Below, piece after piece: positions 11,580-25,030 of a stretch of DNA of 64,000 bases; the first letter of the stretch is position 1; every line of letters starts with the position of its first letter. Origin of the DNA: Heliocidaris erythrogramma (taxonomy: Eukaryota; Echinodermata; Echinoidea; Camarodonta; Echinometridae); NCBI GenBank assembly GCA_025617745.1, contig CM046856.1:46243049-46307048 (forward strand). The letters run 5' to 3'. The position numbers and the translations under genes are program-made. The notes below the pieces were generated by a model. It worked only from the letters and a program-made list of their open reading frames with translations. It did not search any database and was not told the DNA's origin.

Positions 11580-13037
11580 ACACAGACAACCAAAGATAGG
11601 GCTTTTCACATTTTCCAATGGAATTCGCAAAGCATGAATGCACATGGACCAGAATTATATAAGGAACTAATAGAAAATGTGGACTTTAAAGATATTACAT
11701 CTCTGATATGTTTGCAAGAATCATGGTTTACCGATTTAATATATTTTCAATTCCAGATTATATTCCAATTATCAAAAATAGAGGTGAAGGAGGGAGAGGA
11801 GGAATTGCAATATGTGTACATAAAGCAGTTACATTTAAAGAATTTAAATCTCCACAAAATAAGGAATACCAAAGAGTCTTGATATTTCATTTTGGAAGTG
11901 TTATTACTTTAATAAATTATTACAATCCTTGCCAATAGATAGAATTACGCCATCTAGAAGAACTGATTGAAAAGTGCTCAAACTAATTTTATCATAGCTG
12001 GTGATTTCAATTCTCACAACCCTATCTGGGGTAGTACAAAACGGGACGGTAACGGAAAAGTAGTTTAATTTTATAGAAAAACATAATTTAGTAATATTAA
12101 ATGATGGGACTCCCACGAGAATGGACCCTCATTCAGAAACATGGTCATGTATAGACCTAACGATTGCATCAAAGGAAATTGCTAACAAACTAAAATGGAC
12201 TGTGCTTCGAAATTTCGGGAGTGATCACAACGACAACGTCACCAAGTGTTCGCTACAAGAAATAGAATATATAAAAAATGATAATGTCGATACTCAAGAA
12301 AAGAATTGGTCTTACAAAAAAGTAAACTGGAAAAAATGTGAGGAAAAAAATAAATCAAAATTTAGTGATTTAAATATCTTAAAATTTTCCAATGACTTAA
12401 ACGTTCAAGAAAATACAATTTAGTGTTACAAATAATTAACGAAGTAGCGGTAGAAACCTTCCACAGAGCAGGTAGAAATCGGACAGCTAAAAACCCGGTC
12501 CCATGGTGGACACCTGAGTTACAAGAAGCAATCAGAGAAAGAAATAAGTATATATATAGAAATCGATTAAATAGACATTTTAAGAAGGATGATATAGAAA
12601 TGTATCGAAATAAGAAAGCATATGCCCAAAAGATAAAAAGACGAACGCAAAAGGAATACTGGTTGAATTATAGAATGAGTAACATTAGTAAAGTATGGGA
12701 TATGGTCAAATGTATAGAGAGGAGCTCTAGTAAAAAGCATAATTTTCCGAATTTAATTACAGAGGACAAAAACCCGGTTCAAAATAGTCAAGAAAAAGCA
12801 GAATTGATAGCTAACGCTTTTAAATCAGTAGAAAATCGAATAGACAAAGGCGAGATAAGTAGGAGAAATACATTTGAAAGAGAAATTCTGATCAGGATGG
12901 AAGAAAGTTACCAGTCCGAAAGTCCCCTCAATGATGAATTCACGTATGGTTAATAAACGTATGGTGAATTAATAAATGCTGTAAAAGAATTGAAAAAATT
13001 CTACTGAAGGGAAAGACGGTATTAAAGTAGCTATCCA
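11580..13037 (+). pseudogene. non-LTR retrotransposon ORF2 remnant (endonuclease and linker)
   Basis: Several frames together give a nearly complete endonuclease: FQWNSQSMNAHGPEL, LICLQESWF, GGRGGIAICV, AGDFNSHNPIWG, ETWSCIDLTIAS and FGSDHN, then the linker NPVPWWTPELQEAIRERNKY and KEYWLNYRMSN, ending near ELINAVKELKKF. At least three frameshifts and one stop. The WWTPEL linker and GSDH motif suggest an I/Jockey-superfamily element. The RT domain is missing because another transposon begins at 13038. Confidence 0.85.
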
Positions 13038-13959
13038 AAGAAAATCACAAATATGGCAATTAATGTATCACTAGAAACTGGGAAGCTTACAGATGGCAAT
13101 CGTATAGGTTTTATGTCAACTGCGTATCTGATGATTATAAAAACAACATAAATAAAAGCTCTTCTCAGCATCTGGAATATCGGAGGATTCGCCAGAAATA
13201 TAGCGATGTTTTGATGTCGTCACACTAGGGACCAATCCTGCTTAAGCAGACGACGTCCTATAATGAATGAACGTAATTGCAATGCAATTATTTATCAAAT
13301 TATAAAGAGTTTTGTATATTTAAACATGACCTTATTTCACACCATTCTAAAAGGGAAAGTGAAACTGATTCTGATAACTAAAACCGTTTGATTTTATACA
13401 CAGGAGAAGGGTCAATGATCAATGAAATAAACCCCACTTTCAAATTGAAAAGCCCCTAGCACGGATGGTATTCGTTCCCCTTGAAACGCCGAACATGCCC
13501 CGGTGCAAGCAGCTGAAAATACAATGGCGTCTTATTTTGTTTACAAGTGACTGATTCCTTTATTTTTTTAACGCTGCATTTTTCATCAAAATAATACCAT
13601 ACACGAAGTTAAGAGTGAGGCAACAGACTAACATTAAAACTGACGCTAGTCAAGTAAGAGAAATAAGTGAAGAGGAGATGACAAAACAGGCACTGAAAAA
13701 TGTGTAAGATGTTATGGGACATCGTCTGCTTAGACAGGACTGGGCCCTGGTGTGTCGTCACACATCTCAGCAGCGTTCGAGGAGCTCTTCAGCTGCTATA
13801 TCGGGGGCTGTATTTTACCGTTTTATAATTGATAATAATCATTACTTCAAATGTTTCCAAGCGTTGAATTTGGATAACCTTGTTTAATTTATGCCATATA
13901 TGCAATAAAAAGTATTAAGCCAATATTTACTTTGATGGAATTTTCTTGTAATGTGATCT
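13038..13959. mobile_element. piggyBac-like non-autonomous element, copy 1 (left end missing)
   Basis: Nearly identical along its length to 42067-42997. The right end ATGTGATCT is followed by TTAA (13960-13963). The left terminus (AGATCACATTGC in the other copy) is absent; the element joins retroelement coding sequence directly at about 13038. No ORF. Confidence 0.85.
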
Positions 13960-14060
13960 TTAACAAAAGAGTCAATTAATTTTTGCGTTCATTAAGAAAC
14001 AGAGTTAACCTTGGTTTCATCATCTTCTTTTTTTACGTTTATTATACAAATTTGCTGAGA

Positions 14061-14197
14061 CCTGGGGGCGTTTCATCAAGTGTCTTGTCGGTGATTTTTT
14101 ACCGACAAATTGCTCTCAGCCAATCAGATGCAAGGATTTCAGTAGCTTATAACAGTTACTACAAGTTTTATGACTACAAGTTTTATGACACAGGGCC
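14061..14197. mobile_element. TTTCATAAA-type MITE, copy A
   Basis: Begins CCTGGGGGCGTTTCATC and ends TTTTATGACACAGGGCC. The internal CTCTCAGCCAATCAGATGC is the reverse complement of the core of the element at 35606-35759. Confidence 0.65.
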
Positions 14198-17100
14198 AGA
14201 AAGGAGTCGTATTTCCCTATAACCTACCATGAATCTTCACTCTCAAAATTGTCAACGGACACACATTTACAGGGGTGCTCATAATAGGCCAGCTTCAAAT
14301 ACGAACAAAGCTGACAGTCACAATCTAATGGTATCAAAGTCTTTCACAGCCGTATTGTTTTATTATTCAAATTTTACCTTAATATCTACATACATCCATT
14401 ACATCTCTTAATGTTCGTGATAGAATTATTAATAAATATACAATATAAATACACTTTTTTTCTCATTGTTACGTCACTGTAAAATCATAGAACCAAGATT
14501 CAATATAACTCGAAGGCATTATGGTGCAAAAAACAGTAATCCACCATGCAGAAATTCTTCCAATACCCGTTAAAAGTGGCAGAAAAACAAGTCACAAAGA
14601 ATTTATTTACTCAAATACATGTTATCACTTTACTTGTACTACATTAAGAACATAAAATCACTACAACAATACAATACAAGGGTAATTATTATAAGAAGCA
14701 CCAAAAACGTTTTCGTGAAAGTAGTAATATTACAACGCATTTATGTTAGAAAATAAGTACCGTAGTTCTTGTTATTCTATAAACCCTTTGCGACAGTATC
14801 TAATAATTTCTATTTCATTAACGTGCATTAAAGGTACTTCATCCCTTTTGCAGATTTACACAAAATTCCGTGAAACTTTGCACAGGTTTGGTAGCCATTC
14901 TGTAGATACTGCCTTTGAAGTTTCAAGGTCACAAGTTATATATAGCTCCAAATGAAAATATTGCTTTCGTCGCTATTCAGGAATCAACGCAGGTACATGT
15001 AATAAAAACGGTTAAAAATAATTTTAGAAATTTAAGCGATTTTTGTTTTCGAGTCGGAAAAAAATAAAGGGTTACCAAATTGATGTTATTAAAAGCAAAT
15101 TATAATCCTTTTCACATCCGCACAAGTTTTCCAATTATAATTATTTTGTAATTTATCGCATACTCACACAACTTCAAAATTTAGGGCTGCAAAAAGGATT
15201 AAGTCACTTCCATTATTCCCTACATATTCATTAGTTCACAGGACTGAACGTTATCCATATCAAAATTTACCTAAATATCTCTTTACTATACTTACCAATA
15301 CTATTGGTCACCCAGAGGGGCACTGTAGGAGCAACTTTTTTTTTAGTTAAAGAAAATTTTACGAGCCTTTGTTTTTAATTTTTAATTTTTTGCACTGATC
15401 CCCTTCCCCACCCCACCCCACCCCAGGAAGATTTGGGGATCTAGTGAAATGACTCGTTTTCCCCTCATCCCACTTTGGAGAGAAAAAAAGCGTTTCATTG
15501 CCTGAGGTTTCCTAATATTAAAATTATTCAAATCAGCACATAGTATTTAAATAAGTTTATCAATTTATATATCAAATATACACGAGGTTGTAAATTGGTG
15601 CAGGAAAAAACCCTAAAAATGTTATGCCTTGTACTTAAATTGTCCTCAAACCATTTCTATTTTGAATATTGATGAATAAAGTCCCATGAGATTACTTTCA
15701 ACAATGCCTTTTCTTGTATTGTAGAAAACCCAAGGGGAATGGTATATACAAATAATACTACAATATTCACAGCAGGTATATGCTTAATTTTATTCAACGG
15801 TGGTGAATTCCATAGGGTGTGTTAACGATAGCTGTTGAATGCATACCGACATGTTTAGAAATTTAAATATTGCTGCATTATCTTCTTTCAAAACATTTAT
15901 TACTTAGAATAGAAAAAATACAAACACAAAGTTTTATAATTTACGGTGAATATATCACTGATGCAATATTGTTGTCTATAAATATATACCAATACACATA
16001 CACACAATACATGATATATACATGGCTTAGAGCTTCTCATTTTATAATGACATCAATGAATTAATATGATCATATAAGTAACCAAATTCTGTAACAAAGC
16101 ATGAAATATATTATTGGTGGTTTGTAATGTAATTTTAATGCATCTTATATCTCTTGAATGATATAGGCCTATTCTAGCTATAAAGGTTCTCCGCGTCATA
16201 GTGAATTAAAATTATTTGTTTGCAATTAGCATTCTCTTGAGTGGGTTCATCTGTTTACGTGCCAGTCACCCAAATGAGTGATAAAATGTATTTTATATTT
16301 ATTGTTATAACATGTAAATTTATGTCTTCTGGTGCGATATAATTTCATGAATGTTCGCTTCCTATGTGTTTATATTTTAAATATTTCTGAGTATGATGGC
16401 ATAACTTTTTATTGTAAAAATCCAACTGTGTGAAAATATTTACGTGGTTGCAATAAATAAATAAAATAAATAATACATGTATATAAAGGAAAGAACTTGT
16501 TACACTAAAAGGTACATGCGATTGCCATGGAAATTTTTCTCCTATTCCTATTAGCCAATCAGAATCAATGTTTCATTCGTATCTTATGATAGATCCACTT
16601 AAAATAATATTTTAGGCTTTTTGGTCTACCCTCACTGATGTATTCAACAACAGAAGATAAACAAACTTCCCTTTCACAACTACTCCACAGAGAAATACCA
16701 ACAGTTCTTTTCAGAATTACGCTCTTCAAAATTTCTGCGACTCGCTCAAAAATGTTCTAATCTTGATCACTCCTTCCTTTGCTTTGCTTTCCTTTTCTTC
16801 TTTCCATTTTAAACCTCATTTTTGTTATATAAACACCAATAATAAAAAAACAAAAAATAGTTTAATCACTTATCATCTCTTTCCTTTTCCTCCCTTTTCT
16901 CTTCCTTTTCATTTATTCCTCTAAAAATCCACATGCCGGCTCTTTTGCTGAAAGAATATATCGGCAACCTTTTCACTCTTAAGGCTACCACATGGTGTTA
17001 CCAATAGTCTTCAATTGTGAATACTCACTCACCTACCTGGCGAGAATATCTCAAGAAATGTATTTCTGACTGCTTTGACTTTGACCACTATATTACCATC

Positions 17101-17432
17101 AAGACCAAATCTATCTATTAAGCATCTCCTTGAAAAAAAAATGTTTTAATCAGATTTTCATTCTTGTATTCAAGGCAAGATTATTTGAAATATCAACAAA
17201 GTATCTGAGTAAAATCAATTTCTATATTAATTTTCAAACACAAAAATATTAAATCCAAATACAAAAATTTCAATTACAAACACAAAAATATACAAACAAT
17301 GACAAGCACACTAATGATGGAACAAAAAGGCATTTAATTACAGCGTAGCTTCCTAATTCCTATCAAGGCACAAATTAAGAACAATTATAAAAAAAAACAG
17401 ATGTATATCATCATCAGCAAGAAAGCACAGAA
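14198..17432. other. long AT-rich stretch without a recognisable gene
   Basis: Only short open frames. Small dispersed-repeat words (TACATGTA, poly-pyrimidine near 16780-16920). No RNA gene or exon could be supported. Confidence 0.45.
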
Positions 17433-17607
17433 CTGGGGGGTGTTTCATAAAGCTGTTCGTAAAGTTACGCATGACTTTACGAACGACTGGAACATGTTCT
17501 TGGGTGCTATACTAATCAGATTCTCAAACATTTAGCACAAGAACTGATCACCAGTCGTTCGCAAAGTCGTGCGTAACTTACGAACAGCTTTATGAAACAC
17601 CCCCCAG
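17433..17607. mobile_element. 175-bp MITE with about 57-bp inverted ends
   Basis: CTGGGGGGTGTTTCATAAAG at the left end is matched in reverse complement at the right end, and the similarity continues through the TTCGTAAAGTTACG block to ACGACTGG. Intervening loop of about 60 bp. Confidence 0.85.
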
Positions 17608-17621
17608 GAGTGTAATACATA

Positions 17622-18050
17622 CTAAAGGGCTGGTCAGACCTCATCAATAATTATAATCATAAATACATGTATAATGACTAATCGTTCCCAATTCTTTTTC
17701 ATATATACAAAAGGCATTGGAAATGGTTGTCACAGGTCAAGCCTTAACAATTTATGCTCATGAACCTTCCTTGCCAATTTTATTAACTTGTTGGTCTTTT
17801 TCGGTCAGCGAGTTTGTTAAGACAGACCTTGACAATAATATATGTGAACCAATCATTCCACTCCCTTTGATGTGACGTCAGGGACAGAGAAAGGGATGGA
17901 GGGAGTGTCCATAGACTTTGATGGACAAACCACCAATTTCATTGTCGCGAAAATCGGTTGAGGTGCGACTACTTTTATTTGTTATCATTATCAGTACATT
18001 ATATATGCATAGTGTTTATAGTTATCGGTAATGTCTGACCAGGCCTTTAA
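17622..18050. mobile_element. TTAA-type foldback element (GGTCAGACC subfamily)
   Basis: Left end CTAA-AGGGCTGGTCAGACC, right end GGTCTGACC-like TGTCTGACCAGGCCT-TTAA. The inner arms (TAATTATAATCATAAATAC / GTGTTTATAGTTATCGGTAA) also pair. A fragment of the same end occurs at 36801-36829. Confidence 0.7.
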
Positions 18051-19860
18051 ACAAAAGCGTTTTTTTTCTACACAATTGTAAACAACTGGCCATCAAATCA
18101 AACTATATTTATACCCTTTCAGTGATATGGAAGAACTAGAATATCCAAAGCAAGATTGCAAAAACTGTCCTCAAATCAACCTTAGGGCAGTTTCAATAGC
18201 CTGGTGCGTCAACTACTCAAATGCGCGAACATTATAACATTTTATATAATCCAAACATGATTTCTGAAGGCAGTATACCTAGTATAGCTAGTAGATAGAG
18301 AGAGTTAGTACACACGCACCAATGCATGCTCAAATGTTAATTCATCGAGCTCCAATTACCATCATTTGCAAAAGTTTAAGACCACTATTCCAAAATGCAA
18401 TAAGTCAAAGACAAAAAATTCAAAAACTTATTTTTCAGACATACAATTATTTTCATGGCATAACCTACGTATCATACTTGAACTATAGGCTTATACCATT
18501 ACTCCTGTGCTACTGATCACTGTAGTAAACATGTTATGTAATCATTCAGTGAGACAAAAGAAAGTATTCCAAATTATTGAAATACCCACAAATCCCGAAG
18601 TGCTTTAAACTTTTGCAAATGATAGTAGTTCCCTTCCATGTACAATCTCTTTGGGAGGAAACTATTTTGAGCTTCATGAATGTCACCTGTGACAATGTCC
18701 GACTTCTACCTCTGCTTACTTACTTACATGAAATAAAACTACGAGTATATTCAGAAATTTATTTTTAAAAAATTACTTTCGCTATGATATCTTCTCGTCA
18801 CTGCTTTTGACCGCCTCAAGCAGAAGATGAAAATTTAAATAATTGGACCAGACAAATCTTTCTCACTGAAATGAACTTCCAGGAAAAGAAATTTTGTTAT
18901 TCCAAATATTTTCCCTTGTGCAACATCAAAGAGATGAATAAACTTCATAAATACATTCATAGTCAAACTTTATTCATTACTGGGAAGAAAAAGAAACCAG
19001 GCCTTGAAATTGACACTTTTCATCTTAGATGCATCAAATCACATCTACTCCTATTCTGCCGATTTGATCCTGTTTTTCTCTTACAGGAATACACCAAAAA
19101 GATGCTGATTTTCTGAAAAATAGGAAAAAAAGAATTTGGGATGCCTGAATAAATGTTTGCTTACGACAAAACACAAACAGCAAACGCTGATGATATATAA
19201 CACTTTTGCACAGATAAATTCTCTCCTAAATTCAGTCTGTACATCTCAAATCTCAATCCAGTACATGCTAGCACATATTCTGTTGTTGTCTGGGATGAAT
19301 CTGAATTCACCAACACCAGGAGGGAGGGACCTTGTAAATGATGCAGATATAGAGACAATCCATATTTCCCTGTATCTATTACCATGTTTTTGTGCACATT
19401 TAATTGATGCCTTTTAAGATGGCAGCTGAGTTACAAAACAATTTCTGATTATGAACCAAACTATATTTCAAGTCCAACAACATTTCACTAATTTCTTTGA
19501 AAAATTTAATCTTTAAACTGTTTCATTATCAGCTACTCACAACTCAGTAACATCTGAACTTCAATTCCCTCCATATATTTTACAGAATGAAACAAGTATT
19601 CTTAAGAGATCTACTTGCTATCATGTAGCACTTCAACAGTGCGATTATAGTACATGTATTTATGCTAATTAATTAGATAATTTAAAGGGCATTTAACCCT
19701 TGGTAGAAATTAGAGAAACCTAATGATGAAATTTTCTCATAAATTGGACAAGAGTAGAAAAGTTGTAATTTTTAAAAGTAGAGATGGGGGATTCACCTGT
19801 TGGCAATGAAGTAGTGATGTAATAGATGTTTAGTGCATACTTGACATTAGGCCCATGCTA
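18051..19860. other. no gene recognised
   Basis: AT-rich. The segment near 18150-18270 resembles 20800-20900 (TTTCAATAGCCT..., GAACATGATTTCT), a short dispersed repeat pair. A TTAAAGGGC word at 19683 may be one end of a truncated TTAA element. Confidence 0.4.
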
Positions 19861-20687
19861 CACTGTAAAAAAAAATCGTTGAAATGACTCCAAAAAAAAA
19901 ACGGATTGCCTTGATTATTTTAAGTATTTGTAACAGAATTTTAAGTAGGAATTTACTTATTTTGCTTAATAAACTTTTACTCCGTTAAATTGAGTTACCT
20001 TGAGTTAATTTAGGTATTGTAATCATGAAAAAATACTCACATGATTATACTAAATATACTTGTACCCATCTAAAATTCACTGACACTCCTTCAATTTAGG
20101 ATTTAATTAAATATCTACCACCATCACCAACAAACATTATTACATACGCTTTAAGTTGACAACTATTGAATTTTATATATACTTGATCGTAGCATCTTAA
20201 AAAGAACAATGATTGACAATTTTCCTGAAATATCAAGTTTTGATTTGTTTTGAATCGAGTGACAATTAAAAATTGTCTTATCTTCTTATTTTTGCTTAAA
20301 TGAATTAGGAAATATTTTAAATTTCTTAAATTCTCATTCAACCACAAAAAAAGAATTCTAACAAAGAGATTAACTTGGTCTTAATGAATATTCATGAATT
20401 ATGTTAATTCTTATATTACGCACTGCACCAGTCTTTACTTTTAAAAATAAGTACAATCAACATAAATTGTTTTGAGCAATACGTACACTTTCTTACTTAG
20501 AGTTAACAATACTAAATTAACACAAGTTGAAATTGTCCTTTTGTATTGAATTTTACCGGTACTTAAAATTTTCATGTATATTCTACTAAATTGAAAATTT
20601 GAGTTATGACTTAAATCGAGTGCGTAAGTGGTACTACATGGGAAAAATAAGTAAAAGTTTCTAGTGGGCATATTATGTTTTACAGTG
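19861..20687. mobile_element. 827-bp foldback element with CACTGTAAAA ends and TA flanks
   Basis: CACTGTAAAA at 19861 and TTTTACAGTG ending 20687 are inverted and both abut TA, as in Tc1/mariner-type insertion. The inside is AT-rich with no transposase. Confidence 0.65.
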
Positions 20688-22159
20688 TACACTTTGCCAT
20701 GCTTACACAGTCACAAAAATCTTTCAGAATTAACAAAAAAATGCTAATGAAAAATAATTCAACTCAGTCAACAAAGATAGTAAAGTGAACATTATCGCAA
20801 AGACTTACAAAAAGTCAAATTAAGGTAATTTCAATAGCCTTGTCACTGTTTGAAATATTTGAACATTAAATTGGCATATTACATAGTGCGAACATGATTT
20901 CTCTAGGCACAACAGACTATTGAACTTGCCTTTGAGTTGAGCTTTTGAAAATCTTTGCGATCATGTTGATGTCAGTTGAAGCTTATCTGTTGTCATAGCA
21001 CTTGAAGCAGATCCCACATTCTTTGATGTGAGGGTGGGGCTCAAAAATCTCTTGCAACCTCTATAAAAATAGAATACTATACAATCTGTGCACCTAATTT
21101 GGTGGCTTCTTCGCAAAGTGATGTATTCAAAGACAATATATCTGACTTAATTTCAAAGATTTCATGAACTATACAAATATATCCATTTCTTTAGCTATAT
21201 CAATCTATATCTATATCTTTTTTAATATGATTTATTGTTCTCTGCCTACATTTTCTACAATTACAAATTAGATTTCAAATAGCATCACAACACATACACA
21301 CAATATAATTATTTCATCCACATTTAAAATATGTATATATTCATTTTTTGCAATTCATAACAATTCTTGGTAATCATTAATCATTGGTAATTAATTTCCC
21401 TCAGGAAAGTTGGTACATTTTTTTTTTCTTCATATTTAAAACAATTACCAGAAATAATACAAATTGTTACTTCTTGTATTATTTGTGGTAGGTGGTTGCA
21501 TAAACTTTATCAATACCACTTGCTTTTCTGTCATATAGCTTATAGGCATTCAAAATTCTTTTGCAATCATATGAAGAGGCCAATAGTTATTTGCCTTCAA
21601 GGCAAGGTCCTTAGGTGTTATTTTGAAAATCATTTAATCCTGATTTTAACTTATTTGTAAGAGCGATTAGGATGCAACAGTATAAATTATTTTTGAATCG
21701 GTATTCTGAACATGACTATACCTGTCATGTTGCGGCAGAGATCAGAGAGTCAGAGAGAAGCTTGAAATAGCCAAGTACACTAAGGGTTAAGTATCGCACC
21801 CACTATACATCCCAGAGATAAATTAGCCTCTACCTTATTCACGTCACATACCGGTAAGTGTAAATACTGTCAAACGAGAAACTTTCACACGCTTTTAATG
21901 TTCGCAAATTTCCTGAGTGGTTCAAATTCGTGAAATCGATGAATCATAATTGACATACCACTAAATATTTGCCAAGTTCTTGCCCTTGAAAATGGCTGTC
22001 GTTATTGATTTTTCTGGTTTTACAGTGTGTATCATTACTTAATTATTTTCATGAATTAAACCATAGAGTATCAAAATCTTTAATATATTGATACTACTTA
22101 CATCGTCTTCAACGTGTGATTTTCTATTGTAGATATTTTCTAAATGACAATAACGATTA
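20688..22159. other. no gene recognised
   Basis: AT-rich sequence without coding signal on either strand; contains the 20800-20900 dispersed-repeat copy. Confidence 0.4.
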
Positions 22160-22520
22160 CAATTATAGCGACAAATGTTCTTATATAGCACCCATCCATT
22201 TACAATTAACCAATCAAAGCACTTCACAGGTTAGTAATAACCCAGTCACCGACTACAATACCAGTTGTGTGTGCACAGTGCATGCTCTCTACTCCATTAA
22301 CAAATTCTATCTAGTTGCCAATTTAGAGGTGTAAACACTCTAATCCAACCACAATGACATTCTCATCCATACTAGGTACCCATTTAACCCCTGGGTGAAG
22401 AGAAACAATAATACAAAATGCCTTGCTTACGGACATAAGTGGTGTACCAGGGCTTGAACCCATGACATTGGCATCCACAGTCAAGTGATAAAACTACTCA
22501 ACCACCAAACCTCTATTGCC
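22160..22520 (-). mobile_element. tRNA-derived SINE-like element
   Basis: On the minus strand GGTTGAGTAGTTTTATCAC (A-box side, near 22500) is followed about 45 nt later by GGGTTCAAGCC (22461-22451), a good B box. The body towards 22160 resembles a widespread 'TATAGCACCCATCC..CAAAGCACTTCACAGG' repeat. Confidence 0.5.
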
Positions 22521-23019
22521 TCTGCCTAATAACTACACACTTGTGCATTGAATAAACAAGTGAGCACAACAGGGTACTTGTTTTTTAAGTTTGATTTTTA
22601 CGAGGCACATACATATCACATTTCAACAATTACTTAGATTCCTCAAAAATATATTCAAAGTTTTTCAAATTTAAATCAATGTTTTTTCTTTTTCTTCATC
22701 ACTTCCATAGTTACAAGTTTATTATTATTCCATTGGGTAGGATCCAAAGACTGACTCCACTCACATGTGGGTTAATTGTAATGAGACAAACTAAAACTTC
22801 TTTGAAACAAATATTTGTTTGAACAGTTTTATTTCTTCTCATTCTACTTTAAACATCACATGTCTCTATTAAGGAACTTGATATTCTTTCATATAAATCT
22901 ACATATATATATTGAATAATTTATCTAATTAGTAATATCAATATTCTTATCAATATTATTATATCTTACTACAATAAAGGTCTATGACCGAAACATTAAT
23001 GAATTTTTTGTTTTTGCTT

Positions 23020-24087
23020 GAGCGGAATCTTTATTTGGATTCTTTTCGCAAATAAATATTTCATTAAATATATAAATATATAAATTTATTAATATGTCTT
23101 TACAGTGAAAGGCATCGCCATCAATGTGACTTTTCTGGTGAAATGGCAGTGCCCTAATGATATCTTTAAACTCATAAGGGCCAGCCATATATTTAACCTG
23201 TCCATATTGATGTCATTCATTCCATAATAAATTACCATCACATCAACAGGAAACAGGATTCATTTATGACTTGTGAACATTCTCTTACTAGAATTACTTC
23301 GACTTTCCGCAGAACTGGACTCTACAACCAACTAAAATCATCTTTGATGACACTTCCTTGACATACAATCATCAGTTTACAGAAATAGTAGGAGCCTATG
23401 TGAGTTAAAGGGAAATCCAACCTTAATGGCAAGTTGCTCTGAAAGAAAGAGGAAAAATCAGAGAAGCAGATTGGTAAAAGTTTGAACGAAATCGGACAAG
23501 CAATAAGAAAGTTATGAATTTTTGAAAGTTGTAATCACTATACCTATGGGAATTTCAAATTGGCTGAATCGGTAATGTCCCTGAGATGAAGTTGTGGACA
23601 ACTCCCCCATTTGCTCCAACACACAAAATGACTTCAATGTCATTTTTTTCAAAATGTATTACTCAATAAGAGCTTTTTCTTTTATGAGGACCTATAACAA
23701 TATGCTATCTGCAATATATTTTGAGTACTGCCTCGAGGTTAATTGCGCTTCATAGAAAACCACAAATTAATGATATTTTTGTGTACGACAAACAGGAGAG
23801 TTGTCCACAAGACTGTCACAATCGACTCACCAAATCGCCAATTTGTGATTGGCATAAATGTACCGGTAGTGATCTCATTTTTCGAACATCCATAACTTTC
23901 TTATTCCTTGTCCGATTTCTTTAAAACTTTCACTATCCTGTTTTTTCTTATCTTTCTTCTTTCATACAAATCAAGTTATTACCATGGTTGGATTGCCCTT
24001 TAGGACTCAATATCAATATCCAATTACATATCTCATCTACTTTGCAATCTATTGGAGTTTCAGAACTTGGCCACAAGAGGGTGCTCT
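23020..24087 (-). other. probable 3' UTR of the FLVCR-like gene
   Basis: Downstream of the stop the minus strand has AATAAA at 23090-23085 and 23035-23030, the first plausible polyadenylation signals I see. Most of this interval (23405-24003) is a TTAA-type foldback transposon whose end is only 84 bp from the stop codon, so the 3' UTR would be largely transposon. The real end could be further downstream. Confidence 0.35.
23405..24003. mobile_element. TTAA-type foldback element in the 3' UTR region
   Basis: TTAA-AGGGAAATCCAACC at 23405 and GGTTGGATTGCCCT-TTAG ending 24003. The arms stay paired for well over 100 bp (ATAAGAAAGTTATGAATTTTT / CATAACTTTCTTATTCC). Same family as 51702-52290 and 44194-44607. 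Confidence 0.85.
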
Positions 24088-24216
24088 TCAAGGTTCTTCT
24101 TCCTGCAGTCCTGTATCGTCGTCGTCATTGATCCCTTCAAATCGCACACTGCTTATTCGATTAGGTCGAAAGGGGGCGCCCTCTTTCTTCTCAGCTTCCT
24201 CCTCTACTTCTTCAAA
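24088..24216 (-). CDS. FLVCR: FLVCR-like exon 10, acidic C-tail and stop
   Basis: 129 bp, 42 residues plus TGA. Reads [20 protein letters not shown], then a run of four Asp and LQEEEP. Acceptor with a pyrimidine tract, CATTGCAG. Cytoplasmic acidic tail, comparable in charge to the vertebrate FLVCR2 tail but poorly alignable. Confidence 0.9.
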   Translation of the reverse strand, partial: FEEVEEEAEKKEGAPFRPNRISSVRFEGINDDDDTGLQEEEP

Positions 24217-24918
24217 CTGCAATGAGTTGAAAAGAGGATTTAAAAAAAAAAAAATAAGAATATGGCTCCTCTGGTTAGAAATAAAACAGCAATGTAGCAT
24301 CAGCTTTTAAAAATGGTTTTTGGAGTATCATTTGTCCCATGACACAATACATTAAGCAAAGAGAGCATAAAATCCTACAAAATTTTGAAGTCAATTTCTG
24401 TGGTAATACATTTTGTCATTCAGGAGTAAAAAAAAAAATAATTAAAGTCTCTGACTTAGCAAGTCAGAGTGGATATTACAATCACTATTTTCTCGCACAA
24501 ACCGGCAATTTTTGTTGAATTTTGTAATTTCTATGAATTCACATAGGTTCATCTTATATCTTGATTTGTCGAAAACAGTGAAAGGTAAGAATAACTGGTG
24601 CCAATTTGAGGAGCAACGGTGATTCTTTTGGACCTTTGGAAAATATTGTGTCTCAAAAGGATTTTTTCTTTGTAAATTTACGTTAGTTTTAGTTAATTTT
24701 AGTAACATTTGTCCAGTGAGAATTTTGCTCTTAGACGTCTTGCTTCTTTTATTCTCATTCCCATCTTATGCAGTAAACCGCTTCAAAGAAACTGCCATAG
24801 CAAAATAAAATGACCTACGTGTCATGCACCTTACATTTCTGTATCTTAGAACTAAAAGATAGTGAGTACGCTTTTGGGGCTTTGTATTACACGGTTTACC
24901 AAGGCATGTGTGAACGAG

Positions 24919-24956
<38 letters not shown>

Positions 24957-24994
24957 GGAGAGAGGGGAGACAAAGAGAGAGGGAGGGAGGGAGG

Positions 24995-25030
<36 letters not shown>

